Assembly (NCBI GenBank): GCA_018873245.2
Contig: JAEMBT020000009.1
Location: 4,822,242 to 4,886,241 of the forward strand
Source of the DNA: Archegozetes longisetosus
Lineage: Eukaryota > Arthropoda > Arachnida > Sarcoptiformes > Trhypochthoniidae
Direction: 5' to 3'
Length of the DNA stretch: 64,000 bases
Shown: positions 1 to 12,018 of the stretch, piece by piece
Position numbering within the stretch: the stretch's first letter is position 1
Layout of the letters: the number at the start of each line of letters is the position of its first letter
Program-made: the position numbers and the translations under genes
The notes under the pieces: generated by a model
What the model was told of the DNA's origin: nothing
Database searches by the model: none
What the model saw: the letters and a program-made list of their open reading frames with translations, nothing else

Positions 1-376
1 TTAAGGTATATTTTGTAGTTAACAATGTCTTTTTGAAGGAAAAGTTTAAAGTCTTATTAAAAATGAACTTCAGTGCCATTACTTTTGTGCACTTCCTTAT
101 TTTATCGATTTCAAATTTTTTATTCAAATTCTCCAACAAAAGTTATGTTCACATTATAGGAAATTTATAAACTAAGGCATTAAAAAATCATTTCGAATTA
201 TCAATTATCCATAAAAGCATAATAGAATTATTTATATTTCATATAATTAAAATGAATTTACAATAACTTGAACTGACGTAATAATCATTAATGGCTTTCC
301 ACTGCTGGTGTTCATATTTATAAATTAGAGTTGAAAATAATTCCTATATTAGACATAGACTTCTTATTAAGCATAA

Positions 377-441
377 GTAAAAATTAATTCATTTAAGATA
401 AAACATTTTTATTCTAATTCAAGTGCATATCTACATTGCGA
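377..441 (+). promoter_or_regulatory. Conserved 5' flank of GR gene A
   Basis: A block of about 60 bases directly upstream of the GR-A start codon recurs upstream of GR-C (about 31685-31746), and its last part recurs upstream of GR-D and of the pseudogene at 34829. The shared core reads approximately ACATATCTA, a few bases, then TGTGAATGG, with ATG inside the last six bases. It may be 5'UTR or promoter sequence, or simply flank carried along by duplication. The remaining 376 bases of the window start are AT-rich DNA that resembles the 31.3-31.7 kb flank and contains no gene I can see. Confidence 0.4.
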
Positions 442-1801
442 ATGGAGTCTGAAAACAGTGTATTCAATCCTAATAAAGTCTTGTCATCAAAATTAGTACT
501 TAATTCAGTTGACATTCATTTATATAGAATCGGTTTATCTCTTTTTTCAAACGAACTTGTCAAAAGAAAAAAGTTTCATAATCCAAGATTTATATTCATT
601 ATTCAATTACAACTATTAATACGTTGTATGATTTCGTTATTTTCTTCTGGAAAAGATCCAGATCTTTACATTTATACTGGAGAGTTTGGATATTTTCTCA
701 ACGCTAGAGTACATGTCAACATTGGGGTTAGTCTTGTAACATCGATATCAATTGTGTCTCAAATTCTTCATTATCATGACTACAAGAATAATATAAAACT
801 CTCTTATATCAAACCATTTCAAATGCTTTCGGGCGTAGTTCCACCAAGAAGTATTGGTCTCTCCGATAAAGAAGATGTTTATAAATTAGTTAAAATTGCA
901 AAAGCATTATTCTTCATCTGGAAACTCATATCTAATATGATATTCTGTAGCGCTTTTATTGTAGCGTTTACAACATTTGTTGCAAATGAATCGATTAAGC
1001 AATTTCTAATATTTGGTATTCCTCACAGCATTCTATGGGGCATCACTTGTTATCATATCTACAGCATTATTATCTCACAAATAGTCTATTTCTACATAAT
1101 ATGCTATTATCTCAGATGCAAAATATTCCGAATCAATGAAGAAATAAGGAATTCACTCAAAACCCAAATTAACACACGTTTGAATCCGATTAATTTAATT
1201 CGGCCTTTGATGTCAATACATGAAGAAGTCAATGAATATAATAATAACTATTGGTCTAAATTTCTATTCCATATTTGGGTATCACTCGCATTCATAATTA
1301 ATATACTGATTTATCAGTCTTTGTTCGGAAAAATAGATATCCTAATGAGATTTATGTTATTTAATACTAGTATTATATTTATTTGGATTCTACTTTTAGT
1401 CATAAAGACCGCGTCTTCAGTTCATTTTGAAGCTAATCAATCGTATAAGTTATTGAATTCTAGTATCCTGTCATTCAGTGGCAGACGTTTGAATAAATTT
1501 AAACGTTTGAAGGTTTGAATCAGAACTGAGTTAATTTAATAGAAATTAAATCCTTACTTAATTTATTTGAATTATAGTTAATGTCATTCATTGAGAAATG
1601 TGGTCAGAAAAGTGTTGGATTTTATTGTTGGAAACTATTTGTTATTAACTATTTCCGTGGATATGAAGTCAGTATAAATTTGATTGAATTCAAAAGTTAG
1701 TTATTTTTGTTCTTTGTCAATAATTTTTAATTTAATAGATGGTGGCGTTTACAATAATTTTTATTTTAAAACTTATTGATGTGTCAGAAAATAATTCCTG
1801 A
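442..1801 (+). CDS. Gustatory-receptor-like 7TM protein, gene A (3 exons)
   Basis: This is a putative ligand-gated chemoreceptor channel of the arthropod gustatory receptor superfamily, acting in the plasma membrane of sensory neurons. Exons are 442-1512, 1578-1667 and 1739-1801; both introns are phase 0 with GT-AG ends (65 and 71 bp). The product is about 407 residues. Exon 1 holds about six hydrophobic segments, near residues 48-66, 92-112, 150-178, 190-228, 275-297 and 305-328. Exons 2 and 3 encode the last one, with the block GFYCWKLFVINYFRGYE followed by VAFTIIFILKLI. Late phase-0 introns splitting the TM7 region are characteristic of GR genes in general. An in-frame TTG lies upstream, but I chose the ATG at 442 because all paralogues begin MES or MEF there. 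The protein is close to gene C (nearly nine residues in ten by eye). Ligand unknown. Confidence 0.82.
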
Positions 1802-2592
1802 AATTAGAAGACTTTACATCATAGCAGACGTTCAATACTTTAATCTCTTACTTCTAATCTCTTTGACAAAATGACAGTACGATAGAAGTGAAAAATATGT
1901 GATACCAGTAAATTCGTAAATCTGTTTCTCTTATAACTTGTTTGTTCGTGCGCAGCTTCAAATAGAAATTAGTTTGTTAACCAATTATTTTTATTTGGTC
2001 TCTTTATTCTCACGGTGTCATCGAAGTTTCAGAAGTTAAGCTATACCCTTTATATAACCTATTATAAAGCATGAATAAATGATAAAAATAAATATTGAGT
2101 TATAGGAGTTTAGATTTATAAACTTTAAAACCTAGTTTTTATAATAAGCTTGTTTACAATATCTATGTTCCTCAATGAACTTAGTAGTAATATTATTGAT
2201 CATTAACTTTATTACAATGGATGAGTTATGCAGTTCAGGCTCGAGCTCCATAACCATAAAGCATAACTACAGCATAAAAATACTTACTCATCTTAAGTTC
2301 TGAAATCGGCATTAATTATATTCTCAACAATATTAGCCTTCATCTCATTGCAATCTTTTATTATAAAATATGAAAAAGCGTTGGGATAAAACGAATGAAA
2401 AGTATAATAATTAATTAGTTTGCAGTATAGAATAACATTTTGGCTGTGCTTGTGTTTTGCACAATTTGTTTAAATAATAATAATATAAATATTTATAGAA
2501 TTTTAACAGTTTGAAAGATTATTATACAAAAGTCTATAGAATTCACAAATATTTATTACACTTTTCTACGTTCATTAAAAGTTTTAAAGTTG
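1802..2592. other. 3' flank of GR-A, no gene seen
   Basis: AT-rich non-coding DNA. The first 250 bases or so align by eye with the 3' flank of GR-C (33101-33350), so GR-A and GR-C were duplicated with their flanks in direct orientation. No open frame of interest is present. Confidence 0.5.
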
Positions 2593-3595
2593 CGACCTTG
2601 ACTACAAGGCTTCCGCCCAAAGACTCTTCAAAAGTTTTTAATACAACTTTTAAACTACAAAATAAATCTCACTATATGTAGAAAGAAAATTAAAATAGAA
2701 TATGATCTGTATTTAAGATAATATCGCACTAAACAATGTAAATATTAGAAGTATTAATAAAATTATAAAAATTTTACATGATACTTAAAACACAATTAAA
2801 GATTAAGGTTTAGGAACTTTCCTGAAAGAATGAATAATCGATCTGAAGTCCTAAAACTTATGATCGCTTAACAAATGTCTAAAGACCAGAATTCAAGATT
2901 TGATTCAAGTAATATCAAATTTAAATTTGAACGCATATATAATATACATATTTTGTCGATAGAATTTAAAACTCATATCCAATTAAACTAACTTAAACAT
3001 TTGATAAATGTTAGCATTTTTTAAAAATCGGTTTTGATTTTTCGGCTCTACTAAAATGTTTACTTCTACTCCTTCGCTCATTGTTTAGTTACGGTACTGA
3101 ATTCAAGACAATATAATATTTTGTCTTATAAGTACTCTTATACTGTGTTTATACGAAATATTTTATACATTAGAAAATAAAGCAATTTAAAGTTATATAT
3201 TATCGACTTATTTCGAATTCATGATTCAAGATCTTTTCAAATAAAACTATACTCTCATTACCATAAATTTTATAACATGTAAAATCGATATGTTCACTAA
3301 GTCATCAAACGTTAAAATGACTTAATGATAATTGTTAAAAGTTATTAATGATTCGTAAACATGTGATGAAATCGTTTGTATTTTATATACAACGTATTAT
3401 ATAAAAAAATTTTTCGAACCTGAACTGAAATATTTTTCAAATACTTCTCAATACTCATCCTCTGTATTTCTAAAGCAAATAAGAATCTAGCAATTTAGTT
3501 AATAATTCCCAAAAGCGTCATAGACCCCATGTCCCTATAAAATGAATAATTAATTTGTTATATGATCACAAATTTCTTATTCAAATACATGTTTA

Positions 3596-5797
3596 CTAGG
3601 GGACCTTTTATAGTGAGGAAATCGAATCAATATGATTTTAACGCTAATTAGAACCTTATCTCAAGTATATTGAAATTTTCGACTCAAATTTTGCTTATGA
3701 AAGCTTTAACCCGACGAAAATTTGTCACAAAAATTGAGATATTACTATCAATACTAAGCATTTAAAGCTTCTTAAACTTTAAAGGCACTTCACTGTAAAG
3801 CTTGAACACTTAAAAACATATCAATACAAAAAACATCAGTTTTGTAAATTTTTCAGTTTATTAATTACAATTTGCACTCCAACTTACATGATAGTAGATA
3901 TAGAAATGATTTAAACATAAATTTTTCCTACAGTGTGAGCATTTTATAAAAAAAGATCCAGTGCAAGACTGAATATCACACTCATTTGTTTCTGATTCAA
4001 AACATATTTCTTTCACGTTCTTGAATTTCAAATATTCATCCGAATATCCAGATAAATACCAAGAGTACAGAATCATCTCTTTAAAGCAATCACTACTTAA
4101 TTGATCCCACAATAAAGAGAATATTCTCATTAATGTAAACCTATTACCTATGTCTATATTCAACTCATCCAATCTTATACGGTTATCAAATGTTTTAATA
4201 AAATATTTCAAATCATGATTGAAATATGTGTCCAATGGTTGTGCTATACTTGTAGTTCCGGCCGGTATTAATTCACGTCTTATGTTAATAACATTTTTAT
4301 CAAATGCTTCATCAAATTTTTGATGTTTGTGAGCACTGAAGTTATCTAATAAAAACAAAACTTCTGTTGGAGATTCCGGAATAATTTCACTAGAATATGA
4401 ATCTTCGATACAATTTTTCATCCAATATCTTATAGTATAGTTAGTCATTTTTCCTGACTTTGTACATATCACACGAATATTTTTGTACTCCTCCAATGAA
4501 TTCAAGATCTGCTGTTTTATAAGCGGACCGAATTCTCCACCTTTTTCCTGTAAGCAAATCAGCAATTTTCCTATAAGTGATCCATTTAAAGAAATAGTGG
4601 GCTGTACTGTTACAGAATGTGTACAATTATTCAGCGACTGAACAGCAACTAATGTTTGTTTTTCATTTGTATAACTTAATGTTCTAGTTGGAGGAATTTC
4701 TTTTTGAAAACCGATCTGATCAGAATTTAATACATTTTCATCGGAATAATTTTCCATTAAATTTTTAATCTTTCGTCTAAATTCTTGAGCATTTTTTTCC
4801 AGAGTTGCTCTATTCTTAATTGCTTTCATATGAATTAATTTTGCGCTCTTTCTACTAGAAATTCTCAATTTTTTCTTTAGTTTTAATATAAATGATGGAC
4901 TTGCTTTAAAATTAAACTTCAATTCTTGGGCTTTAGTCCGACACCATCGCTGCAGATCACGATCATGAACAGCAAGAAATTGGTTTCTTGCTTCTCGAAA
5001 CATTTTATCAATAAAACTTCTAATTTCAGTAATTTTATCCTTGTTATTCCCATTGTTTTGTACACATGCAATAATTCTATCAATATTATTGTACTGAGAC
5101 TTCGTCATACGGAATATTCTATTATAGGTTTTGAATTTATGATTCGGATATTTCATTTTATGCTCATATATCTTTTCTTTTTCTCTCAAGGGATCTTTTT
5201 TATTATTTCATCTTTTTCTTCATCGACTACGAAATCACTATCAGAGTCATAGTTATCATTCTCATTAGAATCTTCGTTTTCCATATCAAAATCGAGGGTT
5301 TGGTCGCAATATTGATAATTTTTAGTTAGTTCTAGCACGTGATAATATAAACTTTCTCCTAATTTCATCTCAATATCAGTTAATTCGTTTGTTTGAATCT
5401 CGTCAGGAAACGTACTTTTTAGAAGTTCTAAACTAAAATTTATCACATTAAATTTATTAATCATGTTTTGTGACATTTTTATTGATTTATTGTTAGATGA
5501 AAACACAGATATTAACGTTATTAATATCATAACCGAATTTATTTCAATTATTGGAGACGTTATAGATATTAGTGTTAATAAAAAAGTTTAGGGTTTACAG
5601 TGAAGTGCTTTTAGAGTTTAAGAAGCTTTAAATGCTTAATATTGATAGTAATGTCTCAATTTTTGTGACAAATTTTCGTCGGGTTAAAGCTTTCATAAGC
5701 AAAATTTGACTCAAAAATTTCAATATACTAGAGATAAGGTTCAAATTAGCGTTAAAATCATATTGATTCGATTTCCTCACTATAAAAGGTCCCCTAG
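3596..5797 (-). mobile_element. Pogo-like DNA transposon with 204-bp terminal inverted repeats
   Basis: A 2.2-kb element starts CTAGGGGACCTTTTATAG and ends with its reverse complement. The inverted repeats run over about 3596-3799 and 5594-5797 with few mismatches. TTA flanks both sides (3593-3595 and 5798-5800), which reads as a 3-bp target duplication. The other palindrome arm, near 29755-29765, shows the uninterrupted sequence, so the ends are supported by an empty site. It inserted just upstream of the GR relic at 5809, after the inverted duplication formed or in only one copy. Confidence 0.88.
3861..5476 (-). pseudogene. DDE transposase of the pogo-like element, one frameshift
   Basis: The likely start is the ATG at 5474-5476 (MSQNMINKF). 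An acidic N-terminal stretch ends near 5190, where the frame shifts by one base; reading then continues to 3861, giving a protein of roughly 535 residues if intact. The catalytic region shows NSDQIGF, LLDNFSAH and IPAGTTSIAQPLD; 37 residues separate the second and third Asp. These resemble the D-D-D blocks of the pogo/Tigger branch of Tc1/mariner (DDE_1 type). The C-terminus carries a Cys/His cluster (KCSHCRKNLCLNHF) that may bind zinc. A helix-turn-helix is likely in the N-terminal half but I could not delimit it. The frameshift is a single missing base, so the copy may be young, or the base may be a sequencing error. Confidence 0.75.
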
Positions 5798-5808
5798 TTA
5801 GATTATAA

Positions 5809-6359
5809 ATGAAGTCTGAAAACTGCGATTTTGATCCTAATAAAGCTTTACCACCAGAGTTAATACTCAATTCAGTTGATTCTCATTTGTATAGAATCGG
5901 TTAATCTCTATTTCAAAATGAATTCGTTAAAAGGTAAAGGTCTCAGAATCCAAAGTTCATATTCATTATTCAACTACAGCTATTAATACGTTGTGTTCTT
6001 CATTATTTTCTTCTGAAGAAGATCCAGATCTTTATATATACATCGAAGACTGGGCACATTTTCTCAAAGTTCAATTACAAATGAATATCGCAGCTTGTTT
6101 TGGATTATTGATATCAATTGGATCCAAAATTCTTCACTATTACAACTATAAGAATGATATAAAACCCTCTTATCTCAAACCGTTTCAAATGCTTTCGGGA
6201 CTAATTTCACTGAAAAGTATTGGTCTTACAAATAGAGAAGATATCTACAAAATGATTAAAATCACGAAAATCTTATTCTTCATATCTAAACTGATATCTA
6301 ATCTGACATTTTGGGTCGGTTTTGTTATAAACTTTTTAGTAATTATGCGAATATACTGA
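5809..6359 (+). pseudogene. GR pseudogene, 5' half only (left arm)
   Basis: The start aligns with MESxNxxFxxNKxLPPE of the intact GRs. A stop follows the conserved IG of HLYRIG, and a frame change lies near 5990; the frame then reads LYIYIEDWAHFLKV, the ILHYYNYKNDIKPSYLKPFQMLSG block and TNREDIYKMIKITKILFF. GR similarity ends near 6359, at the equivalent of the third membrane segment. The counterpart in the right arm is 29206-29748, on the opposite strand, broken at the same point, so the truncation predates the palindrome. The following 300 bases (6360-6652) are AT-rich arm DNA without a gene. Confidence 0.8.
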
Positions 6360-6670
6360 AGGGCATGAAGGGTATCAAAAATATCAATACGTAATATTTT
6401 AATAAGTAAAAAACTTAAATATAATTATTGATTAATAAGCTAATTTAAACTTGGGATCCATAGCTAAAACAATTTGGTCTTCTGAAGTCGATTTTCAACC
6501 AAAGATAAAGTCCTAGGATTATGAACCTAAAACTTAACATAATAATAAAGATATTAATTAAAAAAACCATAAGACCTACCTTTTAATGAGTCTTAATTAG
6601 CGACAATATAAACTTTAAAATTCTCCAAAAGATGCAAAATTTTAATTCATATTATTATATTTCGTGAGAC

Positions 6671-6740
6671 GCCTCAGTGGCGCGGTAGCTAGAGTGTTAG
6701 ACTTTAGACATGAAGGTTGCGGGATCGAGTCTTGGCCAGG
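6671..6740 (+). other. tRNA-like sequence at the 5' end of the LINE insertion
   Basis: Seventy bases beginning GCCTCAGTGGCGCGGTAGCTA resemble the D-arm and box A of a tRNA, and GGATCGAGTCTT resembles box B. The order and spacing fit a tRNA-derived Pol III promoter, closest in my recollection to elongator Met tRNA. The T stem and acceptor stem no longer pair properly, so this is not a functional tRNA. It sits at the extreme 5' end of the inserted unit, inside the target duplication, so it is either a SINE head joined to the LINE or part of the LINE's own 5'UTR. Confidence 0.55.
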
Positions 6741-7050
6741 AGATGCGGATTCTTCTGCCTTTTTTCTTAAGTTTATACTCACAAAAAGTTACTGCCGTCA
6801 CTGGGAAGTCGAAAAGGAGTCTGTAAGTCTCAAACAACCGCGCGTGTAAAAAGATTCAGGTTGTCTTACAAACTCTAGAGGGTTCCCTAATCCTCAGTCC
6901 CTACATGGGACGGCCAGGACATACCTGGTCGCCGACAGGCAAATCAAAAAGTCCAGAAGCAAAACTGGGTCACCAAATAAAATGCAACCAATTATGCTAA
7001 AATTTTGTTTGAGCATAATTAAAAACCCATTATGTAAGTTTTAACATGTA

Positions 7051-10000
7051 ATGTCGTATAAACCAAAAAACGTAACCTCTCCTGGATTAGGGATACCAGG
7101 GTACGCTCCTGGTGCCAGACCTGGAGGCGGAACTAGGCGAGCGTCTGGCGGTCGCTCTACGCAGCGGGCGGCCGCGCACAGCCCGAATGGCTACGCGACA
7201 AATCAAAGTGGTCTCGCAAATCGCCTTGATTCTCATAAATGGGATGCGCAGTACTCTAGTAGCAAGCTTAACAGGACCAAACGGATCACAACACAGCAAT
7301 GGATAATGGACATTGGGACATGGAACGTCACCTCATTGGCTGGAAAGTAAAAAGAACTAGTGGAAGAGATAGAGAAATACCGACTAGATATAGTAGGTTT
7401 ATCTTCGACACATAGCAAAGGTTCTGGAACAGTCAATTTGGAACGAGGATGGACCCTTTACTACTCTGGAGTTAACGTCCAAGAACGGGGTAAAGCAGGA
7501 GTGGGGATACTCACAAGCCCCCCGCTTACCCCATGTGTACTTGAATGGATCCCAGAAGATGAAAGAGTATGTGCAATACGAATTCGAATCCCACGGGGCC
7601 AAATAATCACCTTCATCTCGGTGTACGCACCGAATAACGAAACCGATTACCCAGGTTTTCTCGACAAAGTAGCACAAATAATTGACAAAATACCAGTCAA
7701 TGACTCAATCGTCGTTCTTGGAGACTTCAACGCACATGTTGGCGTTGACGATCATACCTGGAAAGGTGTGATTGGGAGGAACGGCGATGCCCATACTAAT
7801 AAAAATGGTGAGATGGTATTGGATTTCTGCGCAAATAACGCAATGTCCATAACAAATACCTTCTTCAAGCACAAGGCGCACCACAAGTACACCTGTAAAC
7901 AGGATACGAGAGGCTACAGATCAATAATAGACTTTATAGTCGTATCTAGGGATCTTCGGCGGCTAGTGTTGGACACCAGGGTTAAAAGAGGGGCAGAGCT
8001 GTCAACTGATCATCATCTCGTAGTGAGCAGGATACGGTTCGAAGGAAGAAGGCCAGACAGGCCAAGAGCATCGAAAAAGATCACCAGAATTAGGTGGGAA
8101 GATCTGGCTAATAACAACACCAGGACCGCATTCGAAGCACACATACGTAACAAGTATTTAATGACTCCCAACGCAACAGAGAGCGCAGAAAAGGAATGGA
8201 GTCTCTTCAAGGAAGCGGTGATTGAGGCAGCAACCGAAGCATGCGGAATTAAACGTGTTGGCGCAGCATTCGGAGGCGGCCAAAGAACACCGTGGTGGAA
8301 TGAAGAAGTCAAAATAGCCGTTCAAAGGAAAAAGACTGCATTCAAAGAAATGCTGTACGACAAAACACCAGATGCTGTTAACAAATATCGAGCAGCCCGA
8401 AAGGAAGCCGCAAGAACGGTGTCGGAAGCAAAAGCGCGATCGTGGGAGGAATTTGGTATGATCTTAGAGGATAACCACAAAACAGCAGTGAAAACGTTCT
8501 GGCAAAAAATTCGAAGAATACGCCGAGGAAAACAAGATGCTTTACGGACCATCAAAAGCAAATCCGGGGAGGTGATCACGGATAACAACAAGATACTTGC
8601 CAGATGGAGAGAACACTTTAAGGAACTCCTCAACCCAGTGGAAGCTACGCCTGATGATCACATCAGCAGTATTAACGAACCAGTAGACCCAATTCTACAA
8701 GAGGAAGTTATGACTGCAATTAAAAACCTGAAGAATGGGAAAGCTGCCGGAATTGATGAAATACGAGCAGAAATGCTGAAGGCCATGGGCCGTAAAGGGT
8801 GCGAATGGTTGACACGATTCATCAATGTGTCATGGAAGACAGGAAAGGCACCAAAAGATTGGCAGCAGGGCATAGTGGTACCACTGTTCAAGAAGGGAGA
8901 TCACAGAGAATGCTCAAACTATCGGGGCATAACTCTCCTTAGTCAGGCTGGAAAGGTATATGCAAAAATAGTAGAGCAAAAGTGCCGGAAAAAAGTGGAA
9001 CCTTTAATCCAAGAGGAGCAATGTGGATTCCGCCCAGGCCGCGGAACAACAGACCAACTCTTTACCCTAGCACAAGTATATGAAAAGTCTTGGGAATGTG
9101 GGAGACCAGTTCACACGTGCTTCATTGATCTAGAGAAAGCATATGATCGTGTGCCAAGAGATGTACTCTGGAAGGTGCTAGAAGAATACAACATAAGAGG
9201 TATGCTACTAAGAGCAATAAAATCACTGTACAATCACTGTGGGAGTTGTGTTCGAATAAATGGGATGAAATCAAAAACCTTCATGGTAAACGCTGGACTC
9301 CGCCAAGGTTGCGCATTGTCTCCACTCCTATTAACAGTCTTCATGGATAGGATATCGAGGCGCAGCCAAGGCAATGAGTGTATCTCGATAGGAGATGCAA
9401 GGGTGAGCAACCTTCTCTTCGCAGACGACGTTGCACAACTTGCGTCTACCAGGGCAGATCTCCAGAGGGCGCTTGATAGGTTCAATGAAGAATGTAACGC
9501 GGTCGGAATGAAAATCAGTACATCAAAAACCCAGGCAATGACGATATCTAGAACTCCACATGTGAGTGGCAACCTGCATGTTAGTGGGTCCCCACTCCTA
9601 GAGGTTGAGAAGTTTAAGTATCTCGGGGTAACATTCACGAGTGACGGAAAATGGGACACGGAATTAACATCGCGTATTGGAGCAGCAGCTGGAGTCATGC
9701 GACAGTTGTATAGGACCGTCGTAACAAAAGAGAACTCAGCACGAAGACCAAGCTCTCAATCTACAAATCCGTGTATAGACCTATCCTCACCTATGGACAT
9801 GAGCAATGGGTCATGACCGAAAGAATGAAATCGCGAGTACAGGCGGCAGAAATGCGGTTTCTAAGAAGGATAGCTGGATTGACATTACTCGATAGAATAA
9901 GGAGTTCAAACATCCGAGAAACCATACAGGTAAGTCCGCTGCTTCTCTGGATAGAGAGGTCGCAGCTTAAGTGGTTAGGTCACTTGATTAGAATGCCACA

Positions 10001-10175
10001 AGACAGACTAGTAAAACAAGTCTACGAAGCATGTCCAACAAGTAAACGTCCAAGAGGGAGACCCAGAAGAAGATGGAAGGATTACATCTACAACATCGCA
10101 GAGGAGAAATTGGGTCTCAAGAAGAAAGAAATAGAGAGCATTGCAAGAGACAGAAAAGCTTGGTCCCAACAGTAA
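7051..10175 (+). pseudogene. LINE ORF2: AP-like endonuclease and reverse transcriptase, broken
   Basis: One polyprotein is readable across two breaks. An in-frame TAA lies at 7348-7350, just after GTWNVTSLAGK. A one-base frameshift lies near 9730, after which translation resumes in another frame to 10175. Domains in order: exonuclease-endonuclease-phosphatase fold (GDFNAHVG near 7720, STDHHLVVS near 8005); a linker; reverse transcriptase with GKAAGIDEI, GFRPGRGTTDQLF, FIDLEKAYDRVPR, GLRQGCALSPLL and the catalytic FADD (near 9420); and a C-terminal KRPRGRPRRRWKDY block. It would nick target DNA and copy its own RNA. The longest open stretch, 7360-9816, is 818 codons, so the copy is fairly recent but cannot make an intact protein. 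Confidence 0.88.
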
Positions 10176-10235
10176 GGCAAGCTAGGAACCCCGCAACCCT
10201 AATAAGGATAAGCGGTTATTGCAAATGATGTTGAT

Positions 10236-12018
10236 TACTATATTTCATATGAAGTCTATAACATTTGAATGGCAATTATACTAAACTTTATTCTTTTATC
10301 CCACTTTCCACTGATCACAGTTAAATTCTACATCGAGTTTTTATGTTACAAAATTTAATTTAGACAAGTTTAGGCGTTGATCTGAACTGTGAAAAATAGA
10401 TAAGTTATTATTGATCTGGTATGAAATTGCTTTCAACTCACACAATTCTTGACTCAAATACTAATACATAACTAAAACTAAGTCAATATTACATGACTCG
10501 AAATTTCGAAATATCTATTGATTAAAGGCTTGGTTAACATAAGTTTTGTAGAGAAGTTATTTATTTTCAACCTTTTGACTTGTCAGGAAGTAAATGTTGA
10601 TATTTTCATAGAGATAATTAATATTGATTTTTCCAAAACGTATTAGTGATTTAATAACAGAACTCAATTACTCTCTATCGTAATGCTATTCAATCAACGC
10701 TATAACCAGAAATTAAAGTACTGGTGGGGTTAAGACTGTAAAATTGTTTAAAATAATATTGCAACTTTCCAGGAAACGAGACAGTTTCCTCTTTTAAAGA
10801 ATTTCTTATTTAATCTTTAATTATGATAAAATAAAGGAGAATATTTGAAATTGTCAAATATTTCTATATTTTGATGAGTTCAAATTTACAAAATCGGTAG
10901 TGTCACTGTGCACATTAAGAATCTATATTCAATAAATATATAGATAAGTAAGTTATGAGTTTCAGATAGAAAAAGAACTTATTGAAAGCTGGTTGATGGT
11001 AGGATATGAAGGAAAACCATCACACACAAATCTATCGTTCGACTGTATGTTTCTCAAGACAACATTTTTCTTAAGTTAAAAGTTTGATCACTGCTCTAAT
11101 TTCTAATTTACTGCTACCCTCCATTGTTTAGTTAGACTGAATGATACAAGATTTGGAGGCTAAAGGATGTTCTTATATCTTGTATTACTTATGTTAGACG
11201 CTAAATTAAGTATTTATATAAATGTAAACATTTCCTGAAAACGTTTAGATATTTCGGCTCTAATGAAATACTCATTGACTTCCTATGCCCGTTTTTAGAT
11301 TACGGCATAAAACTCATGTTGATATAAATTATCTTGTCTTTCCAGTAACCATACACTGAATTTATAGTGTTCTTTATAGATAATGTGTTCTATGAATAAA
11401 AAATATATTTTAAGTTATAATCCAAACTTTCTTTTCATTACTAAAATAAATGTATTAATCGATAAAATGAGTCTTCAAGCTATCGTAGATATGCAAATGA
11501 TTGGTCTATTTTATATTATTACTGGTAAAAATATAATTCTTATAATACAGGCAAAAATCCTTTTCCAAGAACAAAATTCAAATTAATTATTCTTTTATTT
11601 ACGTTGACCTTCAGTACTTATACATGAAATTTATAAATAGAAAGTTTTTCATGATTAAGTAAACATGATTTAAATTATATTTTATCGACTTATTTCAAAA
11701 TTGTTTTCCAAGATATTATCTCAAACAAAAGTAATAATCCATTAGAAATTTATAAACTATAGGCGGAAATATCTCAAATTACTAATGATTCACAAAGACA
11801 TTAGAATTATTTGTATTCTAGCAATAAAAATAAATTATAACAATTTAAACTAAAATAATAATTGTTAATAACTTTATGGCACTGATACTCTGCATTTATC
11901 AAACGAATCGAGTTAGAAATAGATCTAAAAGTAATTTATAAGAAAAAGTTTATTATAAAGTAAAAATTCATCCATATAAATAAAATATTTTGATTCATTT
12001 TAAATTCGAATCTTATGA
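10236..12018. other. Arm intergenic DNA upstream of GR-B
   Basis: About 1.8 kb of AT-rich DNA, repeated in reverse at about 25031-26769 with few differences. A 67-codon frame at 11383-11586 has no recognisable similarity and is interrupted in the other arm. The last 60 bases before 12019 resemble other GR 5' flanks only weakly. Confidence 0.5.

Larger units (their letters stand above)
6664..10235 (+). mobile_element. LINE (RTE-like) insertion with target-site duplication
   Basis: A 3.57-kb insertion is flanked by 11-base near-identical repeats, TATTATATTTC (6653-6663) and TACTATATTTC (10236-10246). The right palindrome arm near 28870-28920 passes straight through the equivalent position without it. 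The inserted DNA is visibly richer in G+C (approaching half) than the host. The 3' end is short, with GGATAAGCGG shortly after the reading-frame stop and then an irregular TG-rich tail, as in RTE-type LINEs. The clade call is from memory of the protein motifs and is tentative. Confidence 0.82.

Noticed and set aside
4926..5252. 108-codon plus-strand frame over the transposase
   Set aside because: Antisense shadow of the pogo-like transposase without its own motifs.
6671..6740. A functional tRNA gene
   Set aside because: Box A and box B are recognisable, but the T stem and acceptor stem do not pair, and it lies inside a retrotransposed unit.
11383..11586. 67-codon open frame as a gene
   Set aside because: Low-complexity AT-rich translation, no family resemblance, and differences in the mirror arm disrupt it.
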